Of a stretch of 64,000 bases of DNA, positions 46,019-54,947 are shown one piece after another. The translations under genes were made by a program, and so were the position numbers. The notes below the pieces were generated by a model. That model saw only the letters and a program-made list of their open reading frames with translations. It did not search any database and was not told the origin of the DNA. Every line of letters starts with the position of its first letter. The first letter of the stretch is position 1. The DNA comes from an uncultured Roseicyclus sp. (GTDB taxonomy: Bacteria; Pseudomonadota; Alphaproteobacteria; Rhodobacterales; Rhodobacteraceae): the NCBI GenBank assembly GCA_947494975.1, contig CANLXA010000001.1:1-64000 (forward strand). The letters run 5' to 3'.

Positions 46019-47251
46019 ATGACTACCGAACGCTTCACATTCGTCGGCCATTCCGGGGCCGAGCTTGCCGCCCGCCTCGACCTGCCCGATGGCCCGCATC
46101 TGGCCACCGCGCTGATGGCGCATTGCTTTACCTGCGGCAAGGATATCGCCGCCTCTCGCCGGATCGCCGCGCGTCTGGCGGCGCAGGGTATCGCCGTGTT
46201 GCGCTTTGATTTCACAGGCCTGGGGCATTCCAAGGGTGAGTTCGAAAACACGTCCTTCACCTCCAACGTCGATGACTTGGTGGCCGCCGCCGACGCGCTT
46301 GAAGCCCGCGGTATGGCGCCCGCGCTGATCATCGGCCATTCATTGGGGGGCGCCGCCGTGCTCCGCGCCGCCGGGCGGATCGTGAGCGCCAGGGCAGTTG
46401 TCACCATCGGGGCGCCCTATGACCCCGAGCACGTGATCCACAATTTCGGCGACGCGCTGGACCGGATCGCCGCAGAAGGAGTGGGCGAGGTGAACCTCGG
46501 CGGGCGCCCCGTGCGCATCGGACAGGGTTTTGTGGAGGACGTCCGCGCCGAGCATCTGGCAAGTGACATCGCGTCGCTCGGCAAGGCGCTTCTGGTCCTC
46601 CACGCTCCGCGAGACAGCGTTGTTGGCATTGAAAACGCGACACAAATCTTTATTGCCGCCAAACATCCCAAGAGCTTTGTGACGCTGGATGACGCCGATC
46701 ATCTGGTCAGCCGGGCCGAGGATGCGGAATACGCTGCCGACGTGATTGCGTCCTGGGCCGGGAAATATCTTGCGCTCAAACACCCCGCCCCGCCGATTGG
46801 TGCCCCCGAAGGTGTGACGCGGGTGGACGAGGTCGACCCGGCAGGCTTCCGGCAAGACGTACATGCCGGACCGAAGCATCACGTTGTCGCCGATGAGCCG
46901 CTCAGCTATGGCGGCACCGATCAGGGCCTGACCCCCTACCAATTTCTTGCCGCTGGTCTGGGGGCGTGCACCTCCATGACAATCCGCATGTATGCGCGCC
47001 GCAAGAAATGGCCGCTGGAGCATGTGTCGGTGGATGTCACCCATAACCGCGTCCATGCGCAGGATGCGGGCGTGGAGATTGGCCCGTTGGATCAGTTCAC
47101 GAGAATCATCACCTTGTCCGGCGATCTGGATACCGAGCAGCGTCAGCGGCTTCTGGAGATTGCCGATAAATGCCCCGTCCACCGCTCGCTCGAAGCGGGG
47201 GCCACGATCAAGACGGAACTGACGCAAGTGGCAGAAGCGGCGTTGATTTGA
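46019..47251 (+). CDS. Alpha/beta-hydrolase-OsmC fusion protein
   Basis: A 410-residue fusion. Residues 1-260 are an alpha/beta-hydrolase with the nucleophile elbow GHSLGG (Ser108) and a late [11 protein letters not shown] (His of the triad). Residues about 275-410 are an OsmC-like domain with both peroxidatic/resolving Cys, Cys317 ([14 protein letters not shown]) and Cys385 (DKCPVHRSL). OsmC proteins reduce organic hydroperoxides. The fusion occurs in many bacteria under this double name; its true substrate is not known. The 3' end overlaps the convergent Lrp-type gene by 44 bases. Confidence 0.92.
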   Translation: MTTERFTFVGHSGAELAARLDLPDGPHLATALMAHCFTCGKDIAASRRIAARLAAQGIAVLRFDFTGLGHSKGEFENTSFTSNVDDLVAAADALEARGMAPALIIGHSLGGAAVLRAAGRIVSARAVVTIGAPYDPEHVIHNFGDALDRIAAEGVGEVNLGGRPVRIGQGFVEDVRAEHLASDIASLGKALLVLHAPRDSVVGIENATQIFIAAKHPKSFVTLDDADHLVSRAEDAEYAADVIASWAGKYLALKHPAPPIGAPEGVTRVDEVDPAGFRQDVHAGPKHHVVADEPLSYGGTDQGLTPYQFLAAGLGACTSMTIRMYARRKKWPLEHVSVDVTHNRVHAQDAGVEIGPLDQFTRIITLSGDLDTEQRQRLLEIADKCPVHRSLEAGATIKTELTQVAEAALI

Positions 47252-47684
47252 TCTCTTCCATGCTCAGAAGTGCGGTCACGTTGTAGATCCGCACTTCCGA
47301 GATCAGAGCCTGATAGAATTCGTCATAAGCTCGGGCATTGGCGACCCGCACTTTCAATATGTAATCGATGTCGCCCGCCAGCCGATGGGCCTCCATCACT
47401 TCGGCGCGGGAGCGCAGTGTGGCGAGGAACTTGTTCTGCCATTCCGCTTCGTGTTCCGATGTGCGAATAAGCACAAAGAAACAAGCTTCTAACCCCAAGG
47501 CGTCGGCATCAAGCAGCACGGTCTGCTGGCCGATGATCCCTCCCTCCTTCATCTTGCGAATCCGGGTCCAGACGGGCGTCTTGGAAGAGCCAACAACCTT
47601 GGCAATTTCGTCCAAGGATCGCGATGCGTCTTCTTGCAGGGCGATGAGAATTTTCCTGTCGAGTGCGTCGATCTGAACAGACAT
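47208..47684 (-). CDS. Lrp/AsnC family regulator (next to the sulfur operon)
   Basis: A 158-residue regulator with an N-terminal helix-turn-helix (IDALDRKILIALQEDASRSLDEIAKVVGSSKTPVWTRIRKMKEGGII) and a RAM/AsnC effector domain (AHRLAGDIDYILKVRVANARAYDEFYQALI). It is divergent from cysG with 142 bases between them, the usual place for the regulator of the alphaproteobacterial cysG-cysI-cysH operon, so it probably responds to a sulfur metabolite; this is inference. Confidence 0.87.
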   Translation of the reverse strand: MSVQIDALDRKILIALQEDASRSLDEIAKVVGSSKTPVWTRIRKMKEGGIIGQQTVLLDADALGLEACFFVLIRTSEHEAEWQNKFLATLRSRAEVMEAHRLAGDIDYILKVRVANARAYDEFYQALISEVRIYNVTALLSMEEIKSTPLLPLASVPS

Positions 47685-47783
47685 TCGGGGGCCTTTCGGG
47701 TTTGCGAACGCGGGTTCTTGCCTCAGCCCGATACAGAACGAATGTCCCTTTCAGCAAGCCCTATCTGCCAATTATCAGGAAAA

Positions 47784-47805
47784 AATTCTATGTTGGAGCA
47801 GAATT
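47784..47805. promoter_or_regulatory. Dyad upstream of cysG
   Basis: AATTCT (47784-47789) and AGAATT (47800-47805) with ten bases between them lie 22 bases before the cysG start, in the only AT-rich stretch between cysG and the Lrp-type gene. It could be a site for that regulator. Confidence 0.4.
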
Positions 47806-47826
47806 CAGCAGACAAGGTTCTGACCC

Positions 47827-49221
47827 ATGCGCCATTTCCCGATCTTCCTCGACCTTCGCGGCCGCCGTGTGGTTCTGGCCGGTGGCGGGGAGGCCGCGCT
47901 GGCCAAGCTACGGCTGATCCTGAAATCAGAGGCGAAGGTGACCGTGTTTGCCGCCGACCCCGCCCCGGAGATCGTGGAATGGGATGCGGAGCGCAAGCTG
48001 CGCCTTGTCAAACGCACATTCGGGCCGGGAGATGCGCTGTGCGCGGCACTGGCTTATGCGGCGAGTGAAGATGACGCGGAAGATGCCCGTGTCGCGGCCT
48101 TGGCCCGCGCGGACGGCGCATTGGTGAACATCGTCGACAATCTTGACGGCTCCGCATTCATCACCCCCGCTATCGTGGACCGGGATCCAGTCACCGTTGC
48201 CATCGGAACAGAAGGCGCGGCCCCGGTGCTGGCCCGCAAGATCAAGGCGGATCTGGAAGCGGCTTTACCAAGCTCTCTCGGCGTGCTGGCGCGGATCGGC
48301 CAAGGCTTCCGGGCCGCCGTCAACGTGTTGCCGATGGGTCGCAAGCGCCGTGATTTCTGGTCTGAGTATTACTTCAACATCGGTCCGAAAGCTCTTGAAA
48401 AAGAAGGGGAAACCGGCGCTGATTTGGCGCTCGGGGATCTGCTGGTCGACCATCTCAGCGCTGCGCCTGTCAAAGGTCGAGTCGATCTGGTCGGTGCCGG
48501 TCCGGGTGACCCGGAATTGCTGACGCTGAAGGCGCGCAAGCTGCTCGATAAGGCCGATGTGGTGATCTATGACCGCCTCGTTAGCCGGGAAATCCTTGAG
48601 CTGGCCCGCCGCGAGGCGCTGATGATCAATGTCGGGAAGAAGGGTTTCGGCCCCTCCACCAAGCAAACCGATATTTGCGCGTCGATGGTTGAACATGCCG
48701 CGAAGGGCGATCATGTCGTGCGGCTGAAATCCGGCGATCCGGGCGTCTACGGGCGCTTGGACGAAGAGATCGACGCGCTGGACACCGCAAATGTGGATTG
48801 GTCGATCATCCCCGGCATCACCGCCGCCAATGCGGCCGCCGCGCAGCTTGGCCAAAGTCTGACAAAGCGCGGCCGCAACGGTGCGCTGCGATTTCTGACC
48901 GGCCATGACGTGAAGGGCTTTGCCGAACACGACTGGCGCGGCCTGGCCCGGCCCGGCGAAGTGGCCGCCATCTATATGGGCGCGCGCGGGGCACGGTTCC
49001 TTCAGGGTCGCCTGATGATGCATGGGGCCGCCCCCGACACGCCGATCACGGCGGTCGAGAACGCGTCGCGCCCTGATGCGCGGGTGATCGCGTCCACACT
49101 CGCCCGCCTGCCCGCCGATCTGGAGGCCGCCGCCCCCGATGGCCCGGTGATCCTGATGCTTGGTCTGTCGCCGCGACAAGCGCAGATCGCCCTTCCCCGC
49201 TTGCAAGAGGAGTTCGCCTGA
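47827..49221 (+). CDS. cysG: Siroheme synthase (multifunctional)
   Basis: A 464-residue enzyme that turns uroporphyrinogen III into siroheme, the cofactor of sulfite reductase. The N-terminal part is the NAD-dependent precorrin-2 dehydrogenase and ferrochelatase (MRHFPIFLDLRGRRVVLAGGGEAALAKLRL). The C-terminal part is the SAM uroporphyrinogen methyltransferase (VDLVGAGPGDPELLTLKARKLLDKADVVIYDRLVS, RLKSGDPGVYGR and GITAANAAAAQLG). Its stop overlaps the DUF2849 start (TGATG), so it leads the sulfur operon. Confidence 0.95.
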   Translation: MRHFPIFLDLRGRRVVLAGGGEAALAKLRLILKSEAKVTVFAADPAPEIVEWDAERKLRLVKRTFGPGDALCAALAYAASEDDAEDARVAALARADGALVNIVDNLDGSAFITPAIVDRDPVTVAIGTEGAAPVLARKIKADLEAALPSSLGVLARIGQGFRAAVNVLPMGRKRRDFWSEYYFNIGPKALEKEGETGADLALGDLLVDHLSAAPVKGRVDLVGAGPGDPELLTLKARKLLDKADVVIYDRLVSREILELARREALMINVGKKGFGPSTKQTDICASMVEHAAKGDHVVRLKSGDPGVYGRLDEEIDALDTANVDWSIIPGITAANAAAAQLGQSLTKRGRNGALRFLTGHDVKGFAEHDWRGLARPGEVAAIYMGARGARFLQGRLMMHGAAPDTPITAVENASRPDARVIASTLARLPADLEAAAPDGPVILMLGLSPRQAQIALPRLQEEFA

Positions 49222-49517
49222 TGCCGCGTGCGTTTACCCCCAAGGTCGTCACCGCCAATGCCCTGCTGCGCGGAGACGTCGTTTACCTGACCCGTCAGGG
49301 CCACTGGACCCGCGATCACGCGGAGGCGGACCTGATCGAAGACGAATCCACCGCTGAGATTCGATTGCTGGAAGCGCAGGCATTGGCCCACGAAGTGGTC
49401 GGCCCCTACCTCGCCGATGCCATCAAGGGTGCCGACGGCCCCGAGCCGGTGCATTTCCGCGAGGCGTTCCGCACCCGCGGCCCGTCCAACTATGCCCACG
49501 GCAAGCAGGAAGGCTAA
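49221..49517 (+). CDS. DUF2849 domain-containing protein
   Basis: A 98-residue protein with the DUF2849 layout: VVTANALLRGDVVYLTRQGHWTRDHAEA, then ALAHEVVGPYLAD and a C-terminal HFREAFRTRGPSNYAHGKQ. It has no Cys, so it is not a ferredoxin. The family is found in alphaproteobacteria between cysG and the sulfite reductase gene, so it probably assists that enzyme; the way is unknown. Its start overlaps the cysG stop by one base, and four bases separate its stop from cysI. Confidence 0.88.
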   Translation: MPRAFTPKVVTANALLRGDVVYLTRQGHWTRDHAEADLIEDESTAEIRLLEAQALAHEVVGPYLADAIKGADGPEPVHFREAFRTRGPSNYAHGKQEG

Positions 49518-49521
49518 GCCC

Positions 49522-51186
49522 ATGTACGCCTATACCGATTTCGACCGTGATTTCCTGGCCGAGCGTAACGCGCAGTTCCGCGCTCAGGTCGCGCGCCGTA
49601 TCGACGGCTCGCTGACCGAGGATGAGTTCAAGCCGTTGCGCCTGATGAACGGCCTCTACCTGCAACTGCACGCCTATATGCTGCGCGTGGCAATCCCCTA
49701 TGGCACGCTGAACGGCGGCCAGATGCGGCAATTGGCGATGATCGCGGACCGGTGGGACAAGGGCTACGGCCATTTCACCACGCGCCAGAACATCCAGTAC
49801 AATTGGCCGGAATTGCGGGACGTGCCCGATATGCTGGACGCCTTGGGCGAGGTTGGGATGCATGCGATCCAAACCTCCGGCAACACGATCCGGAACGTCA
49901 CGGCGGACCATTTCGCCGGTGCCGCCGCCGAAGAAGTGGCTGATCCACGCCCGGTGGCCGAGCTGATCCGGCAATGGTCCACCGACCACCCGGAATTCCA
50001 GTTCCTGCCGCGCAAATTCAAGGTTGCCGTGACGGGATCGGCCTTGGACCGCGCGGTCACGGCCGCGCATGACATCGGGCTGCGACTGGTCGAGCGCGAG
50101 GGCGAGATCGGTGCTGTGGTCCTGGTTGGTGGCGGCCTTGGGCGGACCCCGATGATCGGCAAAGTGCTTGCAGACTTCGTCGCCCTGCCCGATCTGTTGC
50201 CCTATCTGGAGGCCGTTGTGGCCGTCTATAATCTGCTGGGACGGCGCGATAACAAGTACAAGGCGCGCATCAAGATCACGGTTCATGAGAACGGGATCGA
50301 AGAAATCCGCCGTCTGGTCGACGACGAATACGTCACCCGCCGGGCCGCCTTCAACGGCGCGGACATGCAGTTGTTCGGCAAGATCTCCGCCGATTTCGCG
50401 GCACCCGACTTCGTGGACGGTGCAGGCGACTACGCCGCCCATTACGCCGACGACGCGATTTTCCGGAGCTTCGTGGATACCAACACCGCGCCGCATCGGC
50501 ACAAGGATTACTCGATCCTGACTGTGTCGCTGAAAGCCCATGGCGCGACGCCCGGCGATGCGACGTCGGATCAGATGCGGGTCTTGGCCGAGTTGGCGGA
50601 GAGCTATGGCCATGATGAATTGCGCATCTCACACGAGCAAAACGTGATCCTGCCGCATCTGCCCAAGCGCCACCTGCGCGCGGTCTTCGATGCGCTGAGC
50701 GGGGCCGGCCTGGCGACGGCGAATATCGGGCTTGCCTCCGATATCATCGCCTGCCCCGGCATGGATTACTGCGCGCTGGCCACGGCACGTTCGATCCCCG
50801 TCGCGCAGGAGATCGCGACCCGGTTCGAAGAGTTGAAGCTGGAGCACGAAGTTGGCCCTCTGAAGATCAAGATTTCCGGCTGCATCAATGCCTGCGGGCA
50901 CCACCATGTGGGCCATATCGGGATCCTGGGCCTGGACCGCGCGGGCGTCGAGAACTACCAGATCACGCTTGGCGGGGATGGCGGGCCCGACGCAATCATC
51001 GGCGAACGGGCGGGCCCCGGCTTTGCCTATGACGAAGTGGTCGATGCGATCGAACGGCTTGTCCGCGCCTATCTGGCAATCCGCGAGGGGGCGGACGAGA
51101 CCTTCCTTGAAACCTACAAGCGCACGGGGCCCGCACCGTTCAAAGCAGCCCTTTATCCGGCATCGGAGAAGGCTCATGCGGCCTGA
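49522..51186 (+). CDS. cysI: Siroheme sulfite (or nitrite) reductase hemoprotein
   Basis: Six-electron reduction of sulfite to sulfide with siroheme and a [4Fe-4S] cluster. The 554-residue protein has the four cluster ligands as Cys411 and Cys417 (CPGMDYC) and Cys454 and Cys458 (CINAC). Siroheme-binding Arg and Lys blocks are GHFTTRQNIQYNWPEL and GRRDNKYKARIKITV. The sequence family contains both sulfite and nitrite reductases, but the cysG-cysH neighbours favour sulfite. The start at 49522 is the ATG that begins the conserved region. The 3' end overlaps cysH by 11 bases. Confidence 0.93.
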   Translation: MYAYTDFDRDFLAERNAQFRAQVARRIDGSLTEDEFKPLRLMNGLYLQLHAYMLRVAIPYGTLNGGQMRQLAMIADRWDKGYGHFTTRQNIQYNWPELRDVPDMLDALGEVGMHAIQTSGNTIRNVTADHFAGAAAEEVADPRPVAELIRQWSTDHPEFQFLPRKFKVAVTGSALDRAVTAAHDIGLRLVEREGEIGAVVLVGGGLGRTPMIGKVLADFVALPDLLPYLEAVVAVYNLLGRRDNKYKARIKITVHENGIEEIRRLVDDEYVTRRAAFNGADMQLFGKISADFAAPDFVDGAGDYAAHYADDAIFRSFVDTNTAPHRHKDYSILTVSLKAHGATPGDATSDQMRVLAELAESYGHDELRISHEQNVILPHLPKRHLRAVFDALSGAGLATANIGLASDIIACPGMDYCALATARSIPVAQEIATRFEELKLEHEVGPLKIKISGCINACGHHHVGHIGILGLDRAGVENYQITLGGDGGPDAIIGERAGPGFAYDEVVDAIERLVRAYLAIREGADETFLETYKRTGPAPFKAALYPASEKAHAA

Positions 51187-51928
51187 GATCATCCCCTTCC
51201 CGCCCGTGACGGCCCGCGTCGACGCGCTCAATGCGCGCTACCGGCACCATTCGGCGATCTCTGTCCTGGGCCAGGCGCTCAGCGACAGCGATACCGGCGC
51301 AGTTGCGATGGTCAGTTCCTTCGGGGCGGAGGCGGTGGTGCTGCTGCACATGGTCTCGATCCTCGACCGGACCACGCCGGTTTTGTTCATCGATACCGAG
51401 ATGCTGTTTGCCGAAACCATCACCTATCAACGCGAGGTCGCGGCCCATCTTGGCCTGCGGGATACCCGGGTGATCCGCGCCTCGCGCACCACAATCGCGG
51501 CCCATGATCCGGATGGCGACCTGCATCAAAGTGACCCCGATGCCTGCTGCGCCTTGCGCAAGACCCAGCCATTACACCATGCGCTGGCGCCGTTCGATGC
51601 CTGGATCACCGGGCGCAAACGCTATCAATCGGGGACGCGGGCGAAGCTGGACTTCTTCGAAGCCGAGGGCACCGCGCGGATCAAGATCAACCCGCTGGCC
51701 CATTGGCGGCCCGAAGATGTGCGTGACTACATGGTCGAAAACCGCCTACCTCGGCACCCGCTGGTCGTTCAGGGCTATCCGTCCATCGGATGTGCGCCCT
51801 GCACCAGCAAGGTGGCTGAGGGTGAAGACCCGCGGGCGGGGCGTTGGCGGGATACGGAAAAAGAGGAATGCGGCATCCATTTCGTGGATGGCAAACCGGT
51901 GCGCGCACCGTTGCGGCAGGTGTCGTGA
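51176..51928 (+). CDS. cysH: Assimilatory phosphoadenylyl/adenylyl-sulfate reductase
   Basis: Reduces APS or PAPS to sulfite using thioredoxin. The 250-residue protein has the PP-loop type SSFGAEAVVLLHM and ITGRKRYQSGTRAKL. It has the Cys-Cys (124-125) and Cys-x-x-Cys (206, 209) motifs that ligate the [4Fe-4S] cluster of bacterial APS-type reductases. The catalytic Cys is in KEECGIHF near the C-terminus. The cluster motifs point to APS as the main substrate. Confidence 0.94.
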   Translation: MRPEIIPFPPVTARVDALNARYRHHSAISVLGQALSDSDTGAVAMVSSFGAEAVVLLHMVSILDRTTPVLFIDTEMLFAETITYQREVAAHLGLRDTRVIRASRTTIAAHDPDGDLHQSDPDACCALRKTQPLHHALAPFDAWITGRKRYQSGTRAKLDFFEAEGTARIKINPLAHWRPEDVRDYMVENRLPRHPLVVQGYPSIGCAPCTSKVAEGEDPRAGRWRDTEKEECGIHFVDGKPVRAPLRQVS

Positions 51929-51977
51929 TGGGCGGGGCCGCCGGATTTCTGAGTATTTGCAAGAAGGTGAAGACACC

Positions 51978-52394
51978 ATGACAGGTGCAGTGATTGTGAC
52001 GGATGCGGGATTTGCAGCGGACGATTGGCGCGGCTCGCGCCTGCCATTGGGGGACGGGCTGCCCGCCAATGCCGAGGCGGTTGACGTGGTGCCCGTCGAT
52101 GATGTGGCCACGCTTGCGGGGCATCTGGACCGGCTGAGCCTGATCCGCGTGGCCTTTCCCAATTCGGCAGATGGGCGCGGGTTTACGCTGGCGCGGCGCC
52201 TGCGGGCGATGGGGTATCGCGGGCGGTTGCGCGCAGCGGGCCATGTGCTGGCCGACCAATACGCCATGGCGCGGCGCGCCGGGTTCGATGAGGTTGAGAT
52301 CGATGCGGATCTTGCCGCACGGCAGCCTTGGGAGCAATGGCAGGCGCGCGCTGATTGGCAGGCCCACGATTATCAGGCGCGGCTGCGCGGGTAG
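51978..52394 (+). CDS. DUF934 domain-containing protein (sulfite-reduction associated)
   Basis: A 138-residue DUF934 protein. It has VVPVDDVATLAGHLDRLSLIRVAFPNSADGRGFTLARRLR, GYRGRLRAAGHVLADQYAMARRAGFDEVEI and a C-terminal WQARADWQAHDYQARLR. The family is tied by gene order to sulfite reductase and CysH operons and is taken to help sulfite reduction, with no known mechanism. It lies 49 bases after cysH; the gap holds a degenerate purine-rich sequence ending in AGAAGGTGAAGACACC before the ATG. Confidence 0.88.
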   Translation: MTGAVIVTDAGFAADDWRGSRLPLGDGLPANAEAVDVVPVDDVATLAGHLDRLSLIRVAFPNSADGRGFTLARRLRAMGYRGRLRAAGHVLADQYAMARRAGFDEVEIDADLAARQPWEQWQARADWQAHDYQARLRG

Positions 52395-52476
52395 CGGTCC
52401 AACAGGCCCACCCCTTCCCCTGACCCAGATCAAAGACTATGCGTAAGGAGCAGGTGTAACCAGCGCCTGACAGATC

Positions 52477-53334
52477 ATGACCGAGCAGAGCCCCGTGAAC
52501 GATATTTCCGCCGCGCCTGTCAAGGCGACCCCCACCCTTCCCGACGCGCAGACCGTCACCGAGGTGAAGCATTACACCGACCGGCTGTTCAGCTTTCGCT
52601 GCACCCGGCCTGCAAGCTTACGGTTCCGATCCGGCGAGTTCGTCATGATTGGCCTGATGGGTGATCCGGACCCCAAGACCGGCAAGCAAAAGCCGCTCCT
52701 GCGTGCCTATTCCATCGCCTCACCGTCTTGGGACGAGGAACTGGAGTTCTATTCGATCAAGGTGCCCGACGGCCCGCTGACCAGCCGGTTACAGCATATC
52801 CAGCCCGGTGATCAGATCATCCTGCGCCCCAAACCCGTGGGCACCCTCGTGCATGATGCGCTTCTGCCGGGCAAACGCCTGTGGCTCTTTGCGACCGGCA
52901 CCGGGTTCGCACCCTTCGCGTCGCTCTTGCGCGAACCGCAGACCTATGAGGATTACGACGAGGTCATCATCACCCATACCTGCCGCGAGGTCGGTGAACT
53001 GACTTACGGCCGCGACCTGATCGAGAGCATCCGCAAGGATGAGTTGCTGGCCGAACTGATGGGCGAGGGGTTCGCCGACAAGCTGCGCTACTACCCCACA
53101 ACCACCCGCGAAGAGAGCCCGAAGATGGGGCGGATCACCGACCTGATGCGCTCAGGCGAGTGTTACGCCGATCTGGATGTGCCGGAGCTGAACCCCGAAA
53201 CCGACCGCGCCATGGTCTGTGGGAACCTGGCCTTCAACCTTGAAATCAAGGAGATGTTGGAAGGCTATGGGCTGGAAGAAGGGGCCAATTCCAAGCCCGC
53301 CCATTACGTGGTGGAGAAGGCGTTTCTGGATTAA
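52477..53334 (+). CDS. fpr: Ferredoxin--NADP reductase
   Basis: A 285-residue FAD flavoprotein that passes electrons between NADPH and ferredoxin or flavodoxin. The FAD site is LLRAYSIASPSW and SIKVPDGPLTSRLQHI; the NADP site is LFATGTGFAPFASLLRE and CREVGELTYG. It ends VVEKAFLD. As the last gene of the cysG-to-DUF934 group it is well placed to supply electrons to the sulfite reductase, which here has no CysJ flavoprotein. It may have its own promoter in the 82-base gap. Confidence 0.93.
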   Translation: MTEQSPVNDISAAPVKATPTLPDAQTVTEVKHYTDRLFSFRCTRPASLRFRSGEFVMIGLMGDPDPKTGKQKPLLRAYSIASPSWDEELEFYSIKVPDGPLTSRLQHIQPGDQIILRPKPVGTLVHDALLPGKRLWLFATGTGFAPFASLLREPQTYEDYDEVIITHTCREVGELTYGRDLIESIRKDELLAELMGEGFADKLRYYPTTTREESPKMGRITDLMRSGECYADLDVPELNPETDRAMVCGNLAFNLEIKEMLEGYGLEEGANSKPAHYVVEKAFLD

Positions 53335-53365
53335 GAACGCGCGCGAACCTATTGTCTTTAAACGA

Positions 53366-53394
53366 AAAGTGCCCGCCAATTCGGCGGGCGCTTT
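53366..53394. terminator. Bidirectional terminator
   Basis: A 12-bp stem (53366-53377 with 53383-53394, one G-T pair) with an AATTC loop sits between the convergent fpr and Ala/Glu-repeat genes. Minus strand tail TTTTCGTTT is good; plus strand tail is short. Confidence 0.8.
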
Positions 53395-53418
53395 CGATTC
53401 TATGCGACAAGTCGCGGC

Positions 53419-54192
53419 TTATTCGATACCAAGTGCGGCGCGGGCCTGCTCCAGTGCGGCGCCAAGCAGATCGGGGTTGTCCCGTGCGCCTTCCAGCGCC
53501 GTGGTGACAGCCGTCCGGACCGGTGCGGAGATATCGGCATTCTCAAGGGCTTCGATGGCTTGATCGAAGTCGAAACCGTCTTCCGAGAAAACTTCGGCCA
53601 GACCGGCATTATCGGCTGCAGCCTCGGTGCCCTCAGCGGCGGCCTCGGCGGCTTCGTCGACGGCAGCGGCTGCGTCCTCGGCCGCACCTTCGGCGGCTTC
53701 TACAGCCTCACCTGCGGCTTCGGTTACCTGTTCCGCAGCACCTTCGGCGGCTTCCGTGGCCTCCTCAACAGCGGCCTCGGCCTCTTCAGCAGCGGCGGCT
53801 GCAGCGGCCTCCGCTTCTTCGGCCGCGGCGGCTGCGGCGGCTTCCGCCTCTTCTGCCGCAGCGGTGGCTTCGGCTTCGGCGGCGGCGGCAGCTGCTTCCG
53901 CTTCCTCGGCGGCTGCAGCGGCGGCGGCCTCGGCCTCGGCGGCGGCTGCTTCCGCTTCTTCTGCGGCGGCGGCTGCTTCGGCTTCCGCGGCAGCGGCGGC
54001 CTCAGCGGCAGCGGCCTCTGCCGCAGCGGCGGCTTCCGCAGCTTCCGCTTCCGCGGCGGCGGCCGCTTCGGCAGCCTCAGCCTCGGCAGCAGCCGCGATC
54101 TCGTCCGCGGTCGGGCCCTGCTCACGCGTCAGGAAATAGCCGCCCACGCCAAGGGCTGCGAGAATTACAATAATGATTAGTGCTCTGCTCAT
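53419..54192 (-). CDS. Ala/Glu hendecad-repeat membrane-anchored protein
   Basis: A 257-residue protein. One N-terminal membrane segment (SRALIIIVILAALGVGGYFL) is followed by a very long Ala/Glu stretch (about residues 33-175) with almost no other residue and no Lys or Arg. Much of it repeats every 11 residues (EAEAAEAAAAA; AEEAEAAAAAA), the hendecad spacing of right-handed coiled coils. A C-terminal domain of about 60 residues (AEVFSEDGFDFDQAIEALENAD...) is more normal. I do not recognise a named family; similar anchored Ala-rich proteins occur in Rhodobacteraceae. The acidic rod probably points into the periplasm. Confidence 0.8.
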   Translation of the reverse strand: MSRALIIIVILAALGVGGYFLTREQGPTADEIAAAAEAEAAEAAAAAEAEAAEAAAAAEAAAAEAAAAAEAEAAAAAEEAEAAAAEAEAAAAAAAEEAEAAAAAAEAEATAAAEEAEAAAAAAAEEAEAAAAAAAEEAEAAVEEATEAAEGAAEQVTEAAGEAVEAAEGAAEDAAAAVDEAAEAAAEGTEAAADNAGLAEVFSEDGFDFDQAIEALENADISAPVRTAVTTALEGARDNPDLLGAALEQARAALGIE

Positions 54193-54380
54193 ATCTGGAT
54201 CCCCCATTGGGTCATTCGAAATACCGGTTTCCGCTTAGCGCGCGCGCTTCGGTGGCGCAATGCCGCTGACCGGAAATGATTGCCCTTACCCCGATTTTGA
54301 GCCGTTATCCGCCTTGAAGACCGTGGGAACTGGGGATACCTTGTTGGCCTTAACGCTCAGGCTACAAAAGGACAAACGCC

Positions 54381-54926
54381 ATAGCCCGCAGACCCCACAA
54401 CGCGCCGCCGCAACGAGATACCGGCCCGCGCGTAAACGACCGTATCCGCGCCGACCAGGTGCGCCTGATTGGCGCCGAAGGTGAAAATCTGGGTGTTGTC
54501 ACACCCGAACGGGCCATGGATTTGGCCGCCGAGGTCGATCTCGACCTGGTCGAGATTTCGCCCAATGCCGATCCGCCCGTGTGCAAGATCATGGATTTCG
54601 GCAAATACAAATACGAGACGCAGAAGCGCGAAGCTGAAGCCCGGAAAAAACAGAAGACCATCGACATCAAGGAAGTGAAGATGCGTCCGGGCACGGACGA
54701 TCACGACTTTGAACGCAAGGTGACAGATGCCATCCGGTTCCTGGAGGGCGGTGACAAGGTGAAGGTCACGCTCCGCTTCCGGGGCCGCGAAATGGCGCAC
54801 CAGAATCTGGGCCGCGAGATGCTCGAACGGGTCGTTGACCGGATCGAAGGCGTCGGCAAGATCGAATCCATGCCGAAAATGGAAGGTCGCCAGATGGTCA
54901 TGATGATCAACCCGACCCCAAAGTAA
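54381..54926 (+). CDS. infC: Translation initiation factor IF-3
   Basis: IF-3 binds the 30S subunit and checks the start codon and initiator tRNA. The 181-residue protein runs [36 protein letters not shown] and on through the C-terminal domain ([34 protein letters not shown]). The frame has no ATG, GTG or TTG between the in-frame TAA at 54351 and the conserved N-terminus; an ATA at 54381, eight or so bases after AAAGGA, is the start. Non-AUG (AUU in E. coli) starts in infC serve autoregulation, since IF-3 itself rejects them. The later GTG at 54459 would lose the conserved N-terminus. Confidence 0.92.
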   Translation: MARRPHNAPPQRDTGPRVNDRIRADQVRLIGAEGENLGVVTPERAMDLAAEVDLDLVEISPNADPPVCKIMDFGKYKYETQKREAEARKKQKTIDIKEVKMRPGTDDHDFERKVTDAIRFLEGGDKVKVTLRFRGREMAHQNLGREMLERVVDRIEGVGKIESMPKMEGRQMVMMINPTPK

Positions 54927-54947
54927 CCCGTGACGCCTCGCCTGCAG

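Noticed and set aside
53523-54180. Long plus-strand open frames (Gly/Phe-rich, Arg/Pro-rich and Ala/Ser-rich) across 53523-54180
   Set aside because: They are shadows of the Ala/Glu repeat gene on the other strand; the repeat forces open frames in all phases.
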